64,000 nt of DNA from Diplosphaera chodatii (Eukaryota; Chlorophyta; Trebouxiophyceae; Prasiolales; Stichococcaceae). Made by a program: the position numbers and the translations under genes. The DNA is taken from positions 1,426,001 to 1,490,000 of the forward strand of contig JAALGY010000039.1 of NCBI GenBank assembly GCA_032358165.1, in the 5' to 3' direction. A model generated the notes under the pieces. It was not told where the DNA came from. It saw only the letters and a program-made list of their open reading frames with translations, and searched no databases. This document shows positions 45,443 to 57,647 of the stretch, one piece after another. Each line of letters opens with the position of its first letter. Position 1 is the stretch's first letter.

Positions 45443-48052
45443 TCACGCCCGCTGCAGCAGCCACAGGTCGCCCAGCCGGCTGTTGTCGGGCGCGTTGCCG
45501 CCGTGCACCGCCAAGCCGCTGCCATCCGGCAGCGCTGTCGCCTGTGAGAGAGGAAGTAGGAAGCAGTGAGACAGGGGCTTCCTGTGGGGCTCAAGTTGCA
45601 CCCGGTATGACGAAGTGGCAGCCTGCGTTCAATGTTTCACAGGGGAGTCACCCACATATGAAGACACAGCCGCTAGGGTTCATATAGACCTATCCGTTGC
45701 TTGCTACCACTACATCTGATGACCACAATCAAGCGTGTGCTCATCATGCGGTATTGGACAGCAGGAGTCTTGCTGGCAGCACCACCAGCAGGTGTTCACC
45801 TGCATCCAGCCCCGGGGCGGCGGCGGGCCGCCCGGCACGCCTTCCAGCTTTTGCCATCCGCCACCCGGCGCGGCGGTGTCAAAGGCCCACAGCTCGTCGC
45901 AGTACGACCCTGCGCACCAGATGCAGAGTCCCTCACTTGGCGGCTGCGAAGAGGCACAGCACCAAGCCATCTCGCTGAGCAGCTGGTCTGCTGACGTCAG
46001 CTGGTTGGCTGCCGACATCTGGTTGGTGCAGCGGGCTCATCTTTCCGTCCCTCACCGGCAGCGTCGTGGCCGAGGTCCGTCGGCTCCACCTCGCCTCCGA
46101 AGACCAGCAGCGTGCTGCCGCTGCTGCCTGCGTCCATGCCAAGCACAGGCCACAGTTAGGATGTAAAGGTGTGCAGCCACTTTGCTCTGACTGCAGCTAG
46201 CTTGATTCGCTGGCGCAGCTGCTGCAGCAAAGAGCCAGCCTGTGCATCGCCACTCTGCCGCCCTGAACAGGCAAGGACGTGCAGTTTGGTTACCACCGCT
46301 GACCGCATCAGCCCTGGAAGTAGGGTGGCGTACAGATGCAGTGACTATCAGTGCTGTCAGTAGCGGTGCTGTTGACCTAGAACACATGGTATGCTCAGTT
46401 ATCATGCATCAGCTGCTGCAGGGCAGTCACCGCCCTGCGCGGCAACCCGGTGTCATAGCAAGGTGGCGAAAGCAGACCTGCGCTCGGCACCGCTGCAATG
46501 CCGGCCACGCTGCGCGGCGGCAGCGGCTGCGGTGTGGCGGCCAGGTCCAGCTGCTTCCAGCTGCCGGCGGCGGTGTCAAATGCGTGCATGTCCCCCATCT
46601 CGTTGCCGTTGAAGCCGCCCACCACATACAGGGTGTCGCCGGCTGCGGTGAACCCTGCCCCACCCCGCGCCTGCACAGAAAGACAACGACTTGCTCAAGG
46701 CTTGACATGACATCGACCATGTGCCTGAGTAGGCACGTGCGCCCACCAAATGCTTGTACTGCTGAGCCACCGATAGAACTGCACCTCGTCGGTGATATCG
46801 CTGGGAACCATCTGGATAACCAAGCTATGATACTTCTCAGATGCCAGCAGAGCACACCGGGATTGCGTCGTTGGCCGGCAGCTGCTGCCACTCGTTGCTG
46901 GCTGGGTCGTAGGCGTGCAGCTCGTTGAGGCGCCCGCCGGCCCCGCAGCCGCCAAAAATGTACAGCCTGCCGCCTGCGGCGGCCGCCACATGGTAGCTGC
47001 GCGGCTGCGGCACGCTGCCTGCGGCTTCCAGCTTCCGCCAGACGCCTGCAGCGTGTTGGGCACCAGCATTGCACACGGGACAGCCGGGCGTCACGCATGG
47101 AGCCAGTGGTTGGCACTGGTGGCGGCGGCGGCGGCGGCGTGTTGAACACATTGACGGCCTGCACAGCCGCCAGACTATTGACCAGAACGGAAGGGAGACC
47201 AGTGTTCGGGCCGGCAGGCGCGTCTTCCAGCATCACCTGTGGCAGTGTCCAGTACATGGAGGTCGCTCAGGCTGGAGTCGCCAAAGTCTTTGCCCGTGCG
47301 GCCGCCGAAAACGTAGATGTCACCGCCGATGGGCCCCGCTGCGGCGCCCACCCGCCCGCAGGGCGCCTCCCCACTGGTCTGCACCCCCAGATGCACCCAA
47401 ATTCAGACTACAGTACATTTGTTAATCGTATAATTTTAGGTGCTACCAGCTGTCTAGCCTGGGCAACTGTTACCGGGTCCGGTGGCTGCGCAGTGGGAAC
47501 TCCCAGCCTCCGTGCTGGGAAAGACATCGAGTATGACCAGCGTACATAAGTCATATAACGGGATTGCCCCACCTGCACCCGGCTCCAGGTGCTGCTGCTG
47601 AGGTCGTAGCGAAACACGTCACTCGGCAGCGGGGTGCGCGGCACCTGCTCCCCGCCAAAGACGTAGACGGCCTCCTGAACGGCTCACGTATTACAGTTAC
47701 ATCATTTAATGACTGATCACGTGCTTGCCGTCGTGTTGTGCTATGTTTGTCACCTCAGCGCATGCCTGACTACAAGCCGCATGGCTGCATCAGCATCTCC
47801 TTACAGCACGTTCGATCTGACCGGGATGATCATACCTGTGTTGTTGCACACAACTATACACGCTCACAGGATCGCACGTGTGGTAGAATATCGGGATAGG
47901 GGCATGATGTGCATGGGCATGCATCCTGCATGAAGCAGAAGCGCATCAGGTTGTAGCGGATCAGTGCCCACCTGCACCGCGACAACGCAGTGACTGCTGC
48001 GGGGCGCTGGCACGTCCCCAGTATCGCTGGCATGCCGCCATGCCCACGCCAT
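45443..48052 (-). CDS. Kelch-repeat protein, nitrile-specifier/thiocyanate-forming type
   Basis: Eight exons (47972-48052, 47573-47674, 47237-47378, 46858-47045, 46478-46670, 46056-46127, 45800-45909, 45443-45541) give 328 residues, the usual length for this family. Kelch blades run through the protein: PAPRSSHCVVAV, AVYVFGGEQVPRTPLPSDVF, GDIYVFGGRTGKDFGDSSL, PRSYHVAAAAGGRLYIFGG, ARGGAGFTAAGDTLYVVGGF, PPRSVAGIAAV, LLVFGGEVEPTDLGHDAAG and LAVHGGNAPDNSRLGDLW. The order follows plant ESP/NSP/TFP specifier proteins, which redirect glucosinolate breakdown. Their Fe(II) ligands are E-x3-D-x3-H; here the equivalent is EVEPTDLGH (E-x4-D-x2-H). Glucosinolates are not expected in algae, so the role is unknown. 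The start ATG at 48052 precedes the first blade directly. Confidence 0.86.
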
Positions 48053-48442
48053 TGCGCTGCAAAGTTGGCTGCACCTGACGTGGATGCGGTTATGGGCACA
48101 CTCCACAGAGCGCTTGACGGGGCTAGCAACAAGCTTGCAACCCACAGGAGGTATTAGGCACCAATCAGAACAGCTTGCAGAACGCAACGCTGCTCAGTGT
48201 GGTTGTGCTGCTGGGCATGGCGTGTGCCAGAGTGGCGCAGCGGGGACGCCTCGTCTGGGACGGATCGCAAAATATGAAATAAAGGAGCAAAGTACTACAC
48301 TCGCCGGCTGACTGCAACAAAGTACTGTGAAGGTCACGCAAGTAGCTGCTGCGTGACATCATGCACGACACCATCTGTCACAGCCCATCATCATCCAATC
48401 ATCAGCACAGGCATCGCATCACACTGCAGTCACCGGAGCCTG
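48053..48442. promoter_or_regulatory. Upstream region of kelch gene
   Basis: This 390-base gap between the kelch start and the 3' end of the next minus-strand gene model should include the kelch promoter. No distinct motif was identified. Confidence 0.35.
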
Positions 48443-48958
48443 TCAGTGATTGGTAGAACCGGCGGTTGTGCCGTTGCCGCCCCCGGTTGTGCTGCTTCCG
48501 GCTGCCGCTCGAGCGTGCTGCGGGTGCCAGGGGCATGGCATCCCAGGGACGACATACACCGTCATCTGACCAGGGCTGTGCATTGCAATCAGCTTGACTT
48601 CCGTGGCAGTGTATGATGGCAATGCCACGCTCAGACCGGGCATGACGAGCACAGGCGGCTGCCGATCCGGCAGATGGCATGCAGTGCTGCACTCCACCAG
48701 ATAAGCTGCGTTGGGACTTACAGTAATGTGGGTCAACAGCCATGTTGGGTAAGGTCCGAGAAAAAGTTACATACCAGGCTCAGGCTTCAGGAACAATATT
48801 GGTGTGTTCACAACTTCAGACATACCGGTACCGTGGATCATCTCGACGATCCCATCACACGTGAGGTCAAAGACACTCTGGGGTATCCTAGTGGCCCACA
48901 GCCAGAGTTCACCACAAGCGTATGACCCACTGGTCCGCATGAAGACAGCAATTGCCAC
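48443..48958 (-). CDS. Uncharacterised short protein (partial model)
   Basis: Two exons (48775-48958, 48443-48705) join in phase 1 across a GTATGT donor and CGCAG acceptor to about 148 residues. The first exon reads through CDGIVEMIHGTGMSEVV and PILFLKPEP; the second continues with VECSTACHLPDRQPPVLVM, TEVKLIAMHSPGQMTVYVVP and a Ser/Thr/Gly/Asn-rich end. Codon GC is lower than in neighbouring genes. The true start is not established; a 5' exon, perhaps with a signal peptide, may lie upstream. I do not recognise the family. Confidence 0.4.
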
Positions 48959-49435
48959 AGCCCTGGCAAGCCAAACGCAACGAACAACAGAAGCATAGTG
49001 ATCTTAATGTGTGGGCCAAGTCCCGGTGTCGCTGATGCAGAGCACAGGGTGAGCCGTGCGGCAGCAGCCAGAGGATGCTGCATGCAGCTGCTGTATCTCG
49101 GAAGATCATCTCGGGCCGGCTCGTCAGCCAGTCCAGATCAAAAGGTAGAAGGGGTTGAGAGAAGATGAGAATATAGAAAAGTGCGCTGTTGCCGTGGTCC
49201 ACTGAGAACAGATGGCAGCCGGCCGGGCCGAAGCCCCCGTCACTGCCTGTCCAGCAGCGGGCTGCCGACGCCCAACCGGCAGCGCGAGCCCATTGTGGAG
49301 GACTGCAGACATCCACAGCCTTCGAGCCGCCGGCTGCCCAGCAGCACCCGCCGCCAGGCTGCTCCCAACAGCGGCAAGGCGCGGCCTAGCTGTAGGGACC
49401 CCTTCGAAGGTGGGTCGCTACACCCTAAACCCTGA
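48959..49435. other. Intergenic region 3' of the MBD-bZIP gene
   Basis: This is the 3' flank of the large minus-strand regulator and the possible 5' part of the short gene. A telomere-like ACCCTAAACCCT stands at about 49421-49433, right after the regulator's stop codon. No further exon is supported. Confidence 0.35.
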
Positions 49436-52400
49436 TCAGGAGGCGTTGAGCGCGGCACGCAGCTCGGCGTTCTCGGCCGCGAGCGCCGCCAGCCGTGACG
49501 CCTGCCACCCTGTAGCGCTCGCGGCCGGCGCGCAGCGCTGCGCCAGCGCTGCCTCCTTGCTCGCCAGCACAGCCTGCGCATAACACGATCAAGCCATCTC
49601 ACACCCTGTAGCACCGCCCATGGTCTCGCGACGCCTTGTGATGCAGCGTGACACGCCCATGAGCGATATGAACAGCCGCCTGCGCCATGAGCTATGAGAC
49701 CCCAGCAACCCCGCCAGGCAGCAAGCTATGGAAATCAGCTCGGCGGCGGCGCTGGCCCCTGCAGCTGCTTCACAGGCGCTGTTTGCTACTGCCGTCGTCA
49801 AGCATGTGTATGGTGTCAAGTCACCTGCAGGTGCGGCGCAGGACTGCCGCCGCCGCCCGCAGCCGCCGCCGCCGCCGCCAGCGCCTCGGCCTCCCGGCGC
49901 AGCCGGGCCACCTCCTCGTCGCGCGCCGCCACCGCGCCCCTCAAATCCCTGCAGCACGCACTTGGCTGTCAGTACTCGATGCTTGCAGACCAAGCGGCAC
50001 ACGCAGGACGCCACGTTGGCGAGCATGAGCGACGTGCTGCCCCTGGGGAGGTGCAGCAGCGGCGCATCGCAACGGCTGGTGGGACGGCACTGGAGCCTGC
50101 CGACAGTTTGAACGCACGCGGCGGCGGCGCAGGATGGCAGCTGCTGACGCAGCGCCACCAGCTAGCATGCAACCCTTGCTGACGACAGTACAGCAGGCAG
50201 GGGGTCAGTGCAGCGACCCAGCGCACTCGTTCGCGACGGCAAGGGAGGCCAGCTAGCGGCGCGGCGCCGCCAGCTGCCATGTTAGCGTTACCATGCAGAG
50301 TACAGCACATGGGGTTTTGCGGTGAGCGCACTCGTTGGCGGCGGCGAGGGAGGCCAGCTCGCGGCGCAGCGCCGCCAGCTGCCGCAGCTGCGCGCCCATC
50401 TCGCCCACCTGCTGCTCCAGGGCCGCCGACCGCTCCCGCTTGCGCTCCCTGCAGCGCGGGCTCAGGGCTCAGGAAAGACGATTTTTCCAGAGTGGCGACC
50501 GGCCTGCTGTGAGCCACATCAAAGGTGCCGCTGCAGGCCGTCGGGACATGGGATGCGGCTCCATCTGCTTCGGGCGGCCGCACCTGTAGCGCTTCTGCGC
50601 CTCCTTGTTGTGCTGCTGCTGCCGGGTGGAGCGCGGCCCGCCGCCGCCGCCGGGTGACGGGTCGCCGCCGCTGAACCCCAAAGCGCCGCCGCCGCTGCCC
50701 TCGCCGCCGCTGCCGGCGGGCGTGGTGTCGCCGTCGCCGTCCGTCTCGGTCACATCATCGCTGCCGCCGCCCGGCTGCTGCAGCAAGACGGAATGCACAC
50801 ATGAACGGACAACCCCCTGCATGCGGCAGTATGTGTGCCAGCAGCGCGCCCACGCACTGGGCATTGATTGTTCGCAGGGTCAAAACCTGCCAGCACATCA
50901 GTACCAGTAGATGTGCATGAGCAAGCTGCATGAGCTCTGTTATGTCGGTCAGTCATGCAGCTGACTGCAGACATCACAGGAGTTGCGCAGCTTGCTGAGC
51001 CCCCTGACTTCGACTTCGCAGCAGAGTGATGTGGGCGGGTACGGCGGTTCAGTAGGGTTCAGGGTGCACCTGTGAACGCACAGACATCGGCGACAGGCCG
51101 GACGAAGCGACCGGCGTCCACGGCTGCTGCGGCGCTGCGGAGCTGCCGGGCTCATCCGCCGTCGCCGCCGCTGTGGGCGCCACTACCGGGGGAGCAGAGG
51201 ACGCTTGGGCGGCGCTCGCAGGCAGCCGAGGCACGCTGGCGGTGCGCCTGCGGATGTGGGATGCAAAACCGTCAGCATGTGTTGCCGCAGGTGGCCATGA
51301 GGCCGACAGCCATGGCGACCTTGCTGGGAGCTTCACCAGACCTCAGCTCTGTTTGGACCCTGCTTCTGGTTGATCTTGCAGAAGCGAGGGTGTTGTCGTC
51401 GGCGGACATGAGCCCGTGGCGACACAGACCTTGCTGCAGGGCTCTTTGTTGAGTTCAGATCCGTAGTAAGATTAGAATTTGTGGGCACATCTTGCAGGAG
51501 CGCACGTGTTGTCATCGGCGGACATGAGCCCCATGGCCACGGCCACCTTCTTGCGGGAGTTGTACACCTCGCCGGCGGGGGAGTTGTAAAAGGCGTCCTT
51601 CTGCTGGCGCTCTTTTCCGTGCAGCAGCACCGAGCGCGTGCGCACCCGCACGCTCCACCCCGGAGCGAGCGCCCCCCCTGCAGCACGGGCTCAGTACTTT
51701 GCGGCTCACATCCGCCTTGCACAGAACGCCAGATGCCGACCAATGGGGCCTGGGCGGGAAGGCAGCCGCTGTTGGCCAGAAGCCCTCGCACGGCGCAAGA
51801 ACGGCTGCAGTGCCATGACTTCAGCACACGGCGAAACTGCTGAGGCAACGCTCAGGAAGCTGAGAGGGTCTATGCAGATGTCTGCAGCCAAAAGGCAGCG
51901 CCTTGCAGAGGGGAAGCCGGACGCACCCTTCTCCTCGATGAACTTGCGCAGCTCGGCCAGGTAGTGCTGCTCGATGGCGGACTGCTGCGGGCCCTTCCTG
52001 CCGCCGCCGCCCCGGCCGCCGCCGGCGGTGACGGGGCCCTCGGCGCGGGCCCTGCCGCCCGCGCCGCCGGCCCGCGCGTGCGACAGCATCTCCGGCGTGG
52101 TGCGCGCCTGCAGGTAACAAGCAGCCTGCAGCTGGATGTGGACAGGGTGGTCTGGAAGCAGACGGTGTGCACACAAGTGCACTGTTCGACTGCAGCAACA
52201 CTTCAGGATGAGCCCTTGAGCTCGAGGACCTTGCGCCTGCTGTTGGCAGACGCTCTGGCAGACGTATGTGCAGGTGCAACACGATGCTGACATGATGAAG
52301 CAAGGAACGCCAAGTGCCCACCTTCTTCGGCAGGCTGCCCCATGCCGCGTCCGCCCCGGCGGCTGCGGCGTCGCCCGCCAGCAGTCGCCGCGCCGCGTCC

Positions 52401-55400
52401 GAGTGCGCCACCGCCCCCGCCGCCCCCCGCAGCTGCCCCTCCGCCTGCGGTGTTGCAGTTCACACACATTTCACTTCTGAATTATAAATTATGTTCCCAT
52501 GCAGAGCAGCTGCCTGATCAGCCGTCCGAGCAACAGCGCTGGCATGGAGTTGCTCGTGGCAAGACTGCGCACATTGCAGCGAGAGCACCCAGGCGTGCAG
52601 GCAGTGCAGCAAGCCTACACCCGCTACAAGAACAACTCTGTTGCCACAAAGTGTGTCTGACCCACTGGCACCGTCCGCATACTGCGGGATGTATATAACA
52701 ACGCAGCAGACGGTTTGAGAAGCAAAGGCGCTGGACACCCTCCCTTTCTCCGGGGCAGGCTCACCGTGTACAGCGGCAGGCCCGCGAAGGCGAGGGGATC
52801 GGCGCCCAGCGAGGGGTGTGGCGCCCCCAGCCCCGCCGCCGTCGCCCGATGGCGCCACACCGCCGCCGAGTCCGACTGCAGGCAGCAGGGCTGCAGGGTG
52901 GGCGTCCAGATGCAGCCCAAGTAGACTAGTACCAGTAAACATCACTTGATCATAGTCCATTAGTTTAGCCACTCAGGACCAGGTGGCTCAGCAGCAGCTC
53001 CCTCACAGGCGTTGTGCATGGCTTGCGATGTGGACCGTCTATGCATGCTGGTTGCCGGGCATGCTGGCTGCCACTCTGAGCGTGACGTGCTGCCTGCCGA
53101 TGCCGCCACACGACAGAAAGAAAGGGCACATCAAACCCCACATGGCTGCAGCTCGGGCTCAGCAGTGGACAGGCACCTGGACACGCAGGGAGGCGTGCTG
53201 CTGTGGCGTCAGCCGTGCCGCCGCCGCCGCCGCCGCTGCGTGCGCCGAGGCCTCCCTGAAACCTGGCCCCTCCTCTGCCGCCGCCCGCTGCGCCGCCAGG
53301 CCCAGCGCCCCAGCGTCTGTCGCCCACACATGCCCCGGCACGCTGGAGGTGCGGATGCGGTTGGGCGGGTCGGCGACGGCCGCGCCGCCGCCGCCGGTCA
53401 TGTGCATCAGCTCCCGCAGGCTGTGCGTCTGCAGCCCGCCGCCGGCGCCGCCGGGGCCGAAGGGGTACGGCCGCAGGCCCTGGGGCATGCCGTCGCCGGT
53501 GCTGGGCGTCCTGCCCAGCAGCCGCTCCACCTGTGACACCCATCGACGTCTGTGGCTGCGAACCACACGCTGATGCGATGAGCACACTTCGGACGGGCGC
53601 ATCATGGGGGCACTGTGCACTCGGGTGCAGGGAGGGCACACAGATCCCATCAGGATATGGGATCTATTGCACTCAGCTGGCCGTTCTGATGCGGTATAGC
53701 ATGACACAGTCCACCCGCAATCTGTTTCTAGATGCCAGCACCTCCTCGGAATGTCCGCTGCGCTGCGCAAAGGGGTTGCCGTACGCGACGGCGGCGGCGT
53801 CGATGCCCACGCCCCTGCCGCCGCCGCCCGAGCCGCCGCCACCGTAGCCGCCCCGCAGCTGGGGCAGCCCCCCGAAGCCGAGGCCGGCGGCGGCTGCGCT
53901 GTGGAAGGGGCTCGCGTGCGGCGAGGGCGAGCCGTCTGCAGCAGCAGCACATGCACCTGGCTGGCTGACATGGCCGCAGTCCACAATGCTGTCAGTGGCT
54001 GTCAGGATGAAGCGCAATATTGACACCGCACTGCTCTTGGGCCGTGCTTGCAGCAGACGCATCGTAGCAGCACGCACAACTGCTCTTCTTCAGCCAGCAC
54101 GTCATCACCGTCATCATCAATGCACACCGCAGGCAGCAGCAGGGGCCCCACCATGCAGGCTGCCGCTGCCGTCGCCGCCGGCGCCGCCCGCTCCAGGGGG
54201 GCTGGCGGCGCCGGCTGAGGGCGCCGCCCACCCCTGCAGGCTCGCCATGCTCGTCAGATCCGCAGCGCGCTGCTCCCGAGCAGCCTGTCAAATCAGCCAG
54301 ACAGACGAAGTTGAGCCAGATGCAGCCACAAGCAAAGGTGAGAAGAACGCAGCCGCCGCATGACAGTCTCAGACATCACTCTCCCAGCTGCCGTGGCAAT
54401 GGCCAGCAAACATCATCCCTAAGCCATTGAGCTGTTGCCGAATAGAGGAGAGCAGCGTCAGGATACTGCACAATCTGGCGTGGCCTGGTGCACCCAGCAG
54501 TCCAGTGGCGGTGTATATACTGTAGAGGATAAGGCAGAGTGTAGTATGCGCCAAAAGCGCACCAGGTTGGAGGCGTGCTGCAGGGCGGCCAGGGCATCGG
54601 CCGGGGACTCGTGCGCCGCTGCGCCCAGAGTCCCGCCGGGCAACAGCCGGCGGTGCTGCTGGTAGTGGTGCTCCCTGCCGCTTCCTGCTGCCGCGGCCGC
54701 CGCCGCGTGCTGCTCCCGTGCGATCGCGTGCTGGTGCAGCGCCGCCAGGCTCTGCTGCTGCGCCGGCGAGAGGCCCTGCAGCGAGCCGGGCCCCGAGCCC
54801 TGCCGCCCGCCCGCCGCCACGCTGTGCTGCGGCGCCAACCCCTGCTGAATCGCCCCACCCTGCAGCGCCGGCTCCGCGAGCGCCGTGAAGGGGGACAGCC
54901 CCGGCAGCAGCCGCGCAAGCTCCGCGCGCACGTTGCTGACGCTGTTGCTGCGCGCCGACTGCAGCAGCGAGACATGCAGATCAGTATCCGCCAGCGTCAA
55001 ACCTTCGCTCGTGTTGTTCACCCACTAAAGACATGAGCATGAAGCACATCACTGTCATCTAGGTCGGCTCAGATCACAGCTCAGAACTTGAGCTGTGACG
55101 ACGAGACAGCAAGGGCTTTGAAGAGGCCTCCACATGCTTGGACGTGTCAACTGCTCAGAGCATGCAATGAATGTCCTATGCCTGTGCTGTGGCATCACCC
55201 AGAAGCAGCATGCAGGCGCGGTCTGGACTGCACACATGCACCAGCTGACAACACCAGCTAGGACAAGCATGGCGGAGGATGCCCGAAGTTACACAGATTC
55301 ACGCAATGCACAGTTGTTCCACAGCGGGGTGAGGTGTGCACCTGGAGTGATGCGACGGCAGTGAAGGCCGACCGCGGGGACGACTGCAGACTGCGCACGG

Positions 55401-57647
55401 ACTCCGCCCCCAGCAGCGGCGAGCCGCCCGGCGACACGTCCACGCCGAAGATGCGCTGCAGCCAGGGGGGTAGGACCTCAAACTGCAGCTTCAGCTGGTA
55501 GAAGCGCAGGCGCAGCGCTCCGCTGTGCAGCCCCCACGCACAGCCGACGCCGATGGCTCCGCCAGCGAAACACCTGCTTGCCAACCTGACGCGGCGGCTT
55601 GATTGTATACTGCAGACTAAACCCTGAGTGTTTCGGGGGGCACCTGCGGGGGTCCAGCCTGCGGCGCGGTGGCCGAGAGGGACCCGCCCGAGGGGCGCGC
55701 GAATGCGATGCTGGCCAGCGTCTGCGAGGAGTAGTCGTTGCTGTTGCTGCCAGCGCGGAGCCAGCTGGCGGTGCTGAGCGGGGAGCCCCCCTGCAGCACA
55801 GAACGCCGTCAGATCATTGCACGGCGGTGCACTGGGTTCAGCTGAGCTGCTTGGCGGCTGTATAAGTGGAAACTTGTGGTGGCCGATGCTGCCGGCAGCT
55901 AGCCAGACGCCTTTTCTGCCACACCATCAGCCTCAGGTCGTGCTGCTCTGTCTCAGCACCGCAGGCAGCAAGACCCAGATGCCGCCACTTTTGCACGTGG
56001 CAGCAATGCCTGCTGCTTGGTGATGCAGTCCAATGCACTGCGCAGCAACACGGCACTCCTACGCTGCCCACAACACTGCCATCGTGCTGGTGTCTCACCT
56101 CTGCGCCGTGCTGCCTGTTGCCGGACAGCTCCTCGAACAGCGCGCGGCTGAGCAGCGGCTGCGGCGTGGTCGCGATGCGGGGCAGCGCCTGCTGGAAGCC
56201 GCCGCCGATGGGCGGCACCGACCCCTGCGGGTTTGTGCCAGGGACGCATGACTGGGAGTCGCGGCGGGGCCATCATTGTGTGCATTGCCTGCAGCGGTCA
56301 CCCTTCAGGACATGGCAGTGCGCGGGGTGACCAACGCTGGCTGTGGAGTCGGCTCCCCTGTAGGCAAAAAGCCGTCAGGCAGGAGCGACACCAGCAGATC
56401 CATCTGGAAGCGCGAGCGGGAGCGCTGTCTCAGTTGAGTGCGCAGCATGGCGAGCGCACCTGCGAGGTGAGCTGGCCGAATTCGAAGGACGGGTCCCGCT
56501 GGTGGGACTGCAGCTTCTGGCGGCTGGTGGCACCCCGCGGCGAGGCGCCGTCCGGCGCCGCCGACGTGGCCTGCAGCGAGAGCCGAACTCCGTGTGTCAG
56601 CAGGCTTCGCTGTGCGGATGACGCTGCAGTGCTCTCGCCGCAGCTGCGATCGGCCAAACTGGGTGTGCCATGCATGCCGCAGAGGGCGCGGACGGGCTGC
56701 GGAGCCGGCAGCCATCACTGCACTGCCTGTGTCTTTCCTTGCGCCTGGGCGCCTAGACAGGCACCTGGCTGCCTCCTCAAAGCTGGCAGGATCCCTGCAG
56801 CACAGCCTAGGACAGAGGGGCGCCGCCCATGATGGATGGCAGTGGAGCCGACGGCAGCCCTCACCCGCTGGCGGTGGCCGTGGTCGGAGGACGCCTGCGC
56901 CTCGCCGCCGGAGTCGCCCGACCGCGGGGGCGAGCGCGCCGGCGAGGGCGAAGTCCGCCGCCGCCTCTGCTGCGGCAGCGGCTGCTGCTGCCGCTGCTGC
57001 TGCTCCTGCCGTTGATGCGGGTGCTGATCAAGTGCTGGCGGCGCCCGCTGACCACCCGGCGCCTGCTCACCCGGCTGCTGCTGCTGCCTGGTGTCCAGGT
57101 GCTGCTGCTCGTTGCGCGACTGCTGTGCCTGCAGCGCAGCTGCTGTGAACTCCGTGCAGTGTGCGGCGTCAGCCGCCGGATCCAGGCCGCTGCCGTTTGC
57201 CGGCGCTGGTGCAACAGCGTCCTCGACCCGCTGCCGCTGCCGCTTCACCGGCGGCTCGTCTGCGGCGGCCTCGCCTCCGTCGCGAGACACGCCCTGTGCT
57301 GCTGCCGCTGCCCCTGCTGCCGGGGTGTCAGCTGGTGGCGCCGGTTTGTTGAGCGCAGCAGCCCCTGCAGCACTTGGGGCCCCTTGCGCCCGTGCCTCGC
57401 CGCCGGGCGGCTCTGGCTGCTCCCTGTGCAGCTCCTGCGCGTTTGGCCGGGCGGCGCCGATCAGTGCTAGCTGGCAAGCCAAGACAGAACTTGGGGGTTT
57501 GGCTACCCAGGCCGAGCCCACCCTCAACCGTGACCCTAGGCTTTGCTGCCGCCTCCGCATACGCACGAGACATGCGGGACGTCTGCGCTGAGCGTGAACG
57601 TGCGTTTGCAAGGGCTGGCTGACGTCAACCCCAAAACAGTTGGGCAA
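49436..57647 (-). CDS. Giant Gln/Ala/Gly-rich putative transcription regulator with MBD-like and bZIP domains
   Basis: Eighteen exons chain in matching phase to about 1240 residues: 56865-57647, 56460-56570, 56099-56224, 55644-55790, 55342-55482, 54563-54958, 54152-54284, 53742-53935, 53177-53530, 52765-52875, 52322-52444, 51927-52107, 51506-51677, 51070-51247, 50584-50777, 50332-50448, 49825-49948, 49436-49573. The N-terminal two thirds are low complexity, Gln-, Ala- and Gly-rich with a basic KRQRQRVED patch. Residues about 939-985 (GWSVRVRTRS, DAFYNSPAGEVYNSRKKVA) match a methyl-CpG-binding domain. A Ser/Pro/Gly linker leads to a bZIP (about 1100-1153): HNKEAQKRYRERKRER fits N-x7-R-x9-L exactly (Asn1107, Arg1115, Leu1125) with a Leu/Met zipper. 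Coiled coil continues to the end. Uncertain: the N-terminal start, one acceptor at 55482, and a possible 33-base micro-exon near 56395-56427. Confidence 0.7.

Noticed and set aside
56395..56427. 33-base micro-exon (RSRSRFQMDLL) in the MBD-bZIP gene
   Set aside because: It is in phase and has GT/AG borders, but the upstream intron would be only about 32 bases; left out of the main model.
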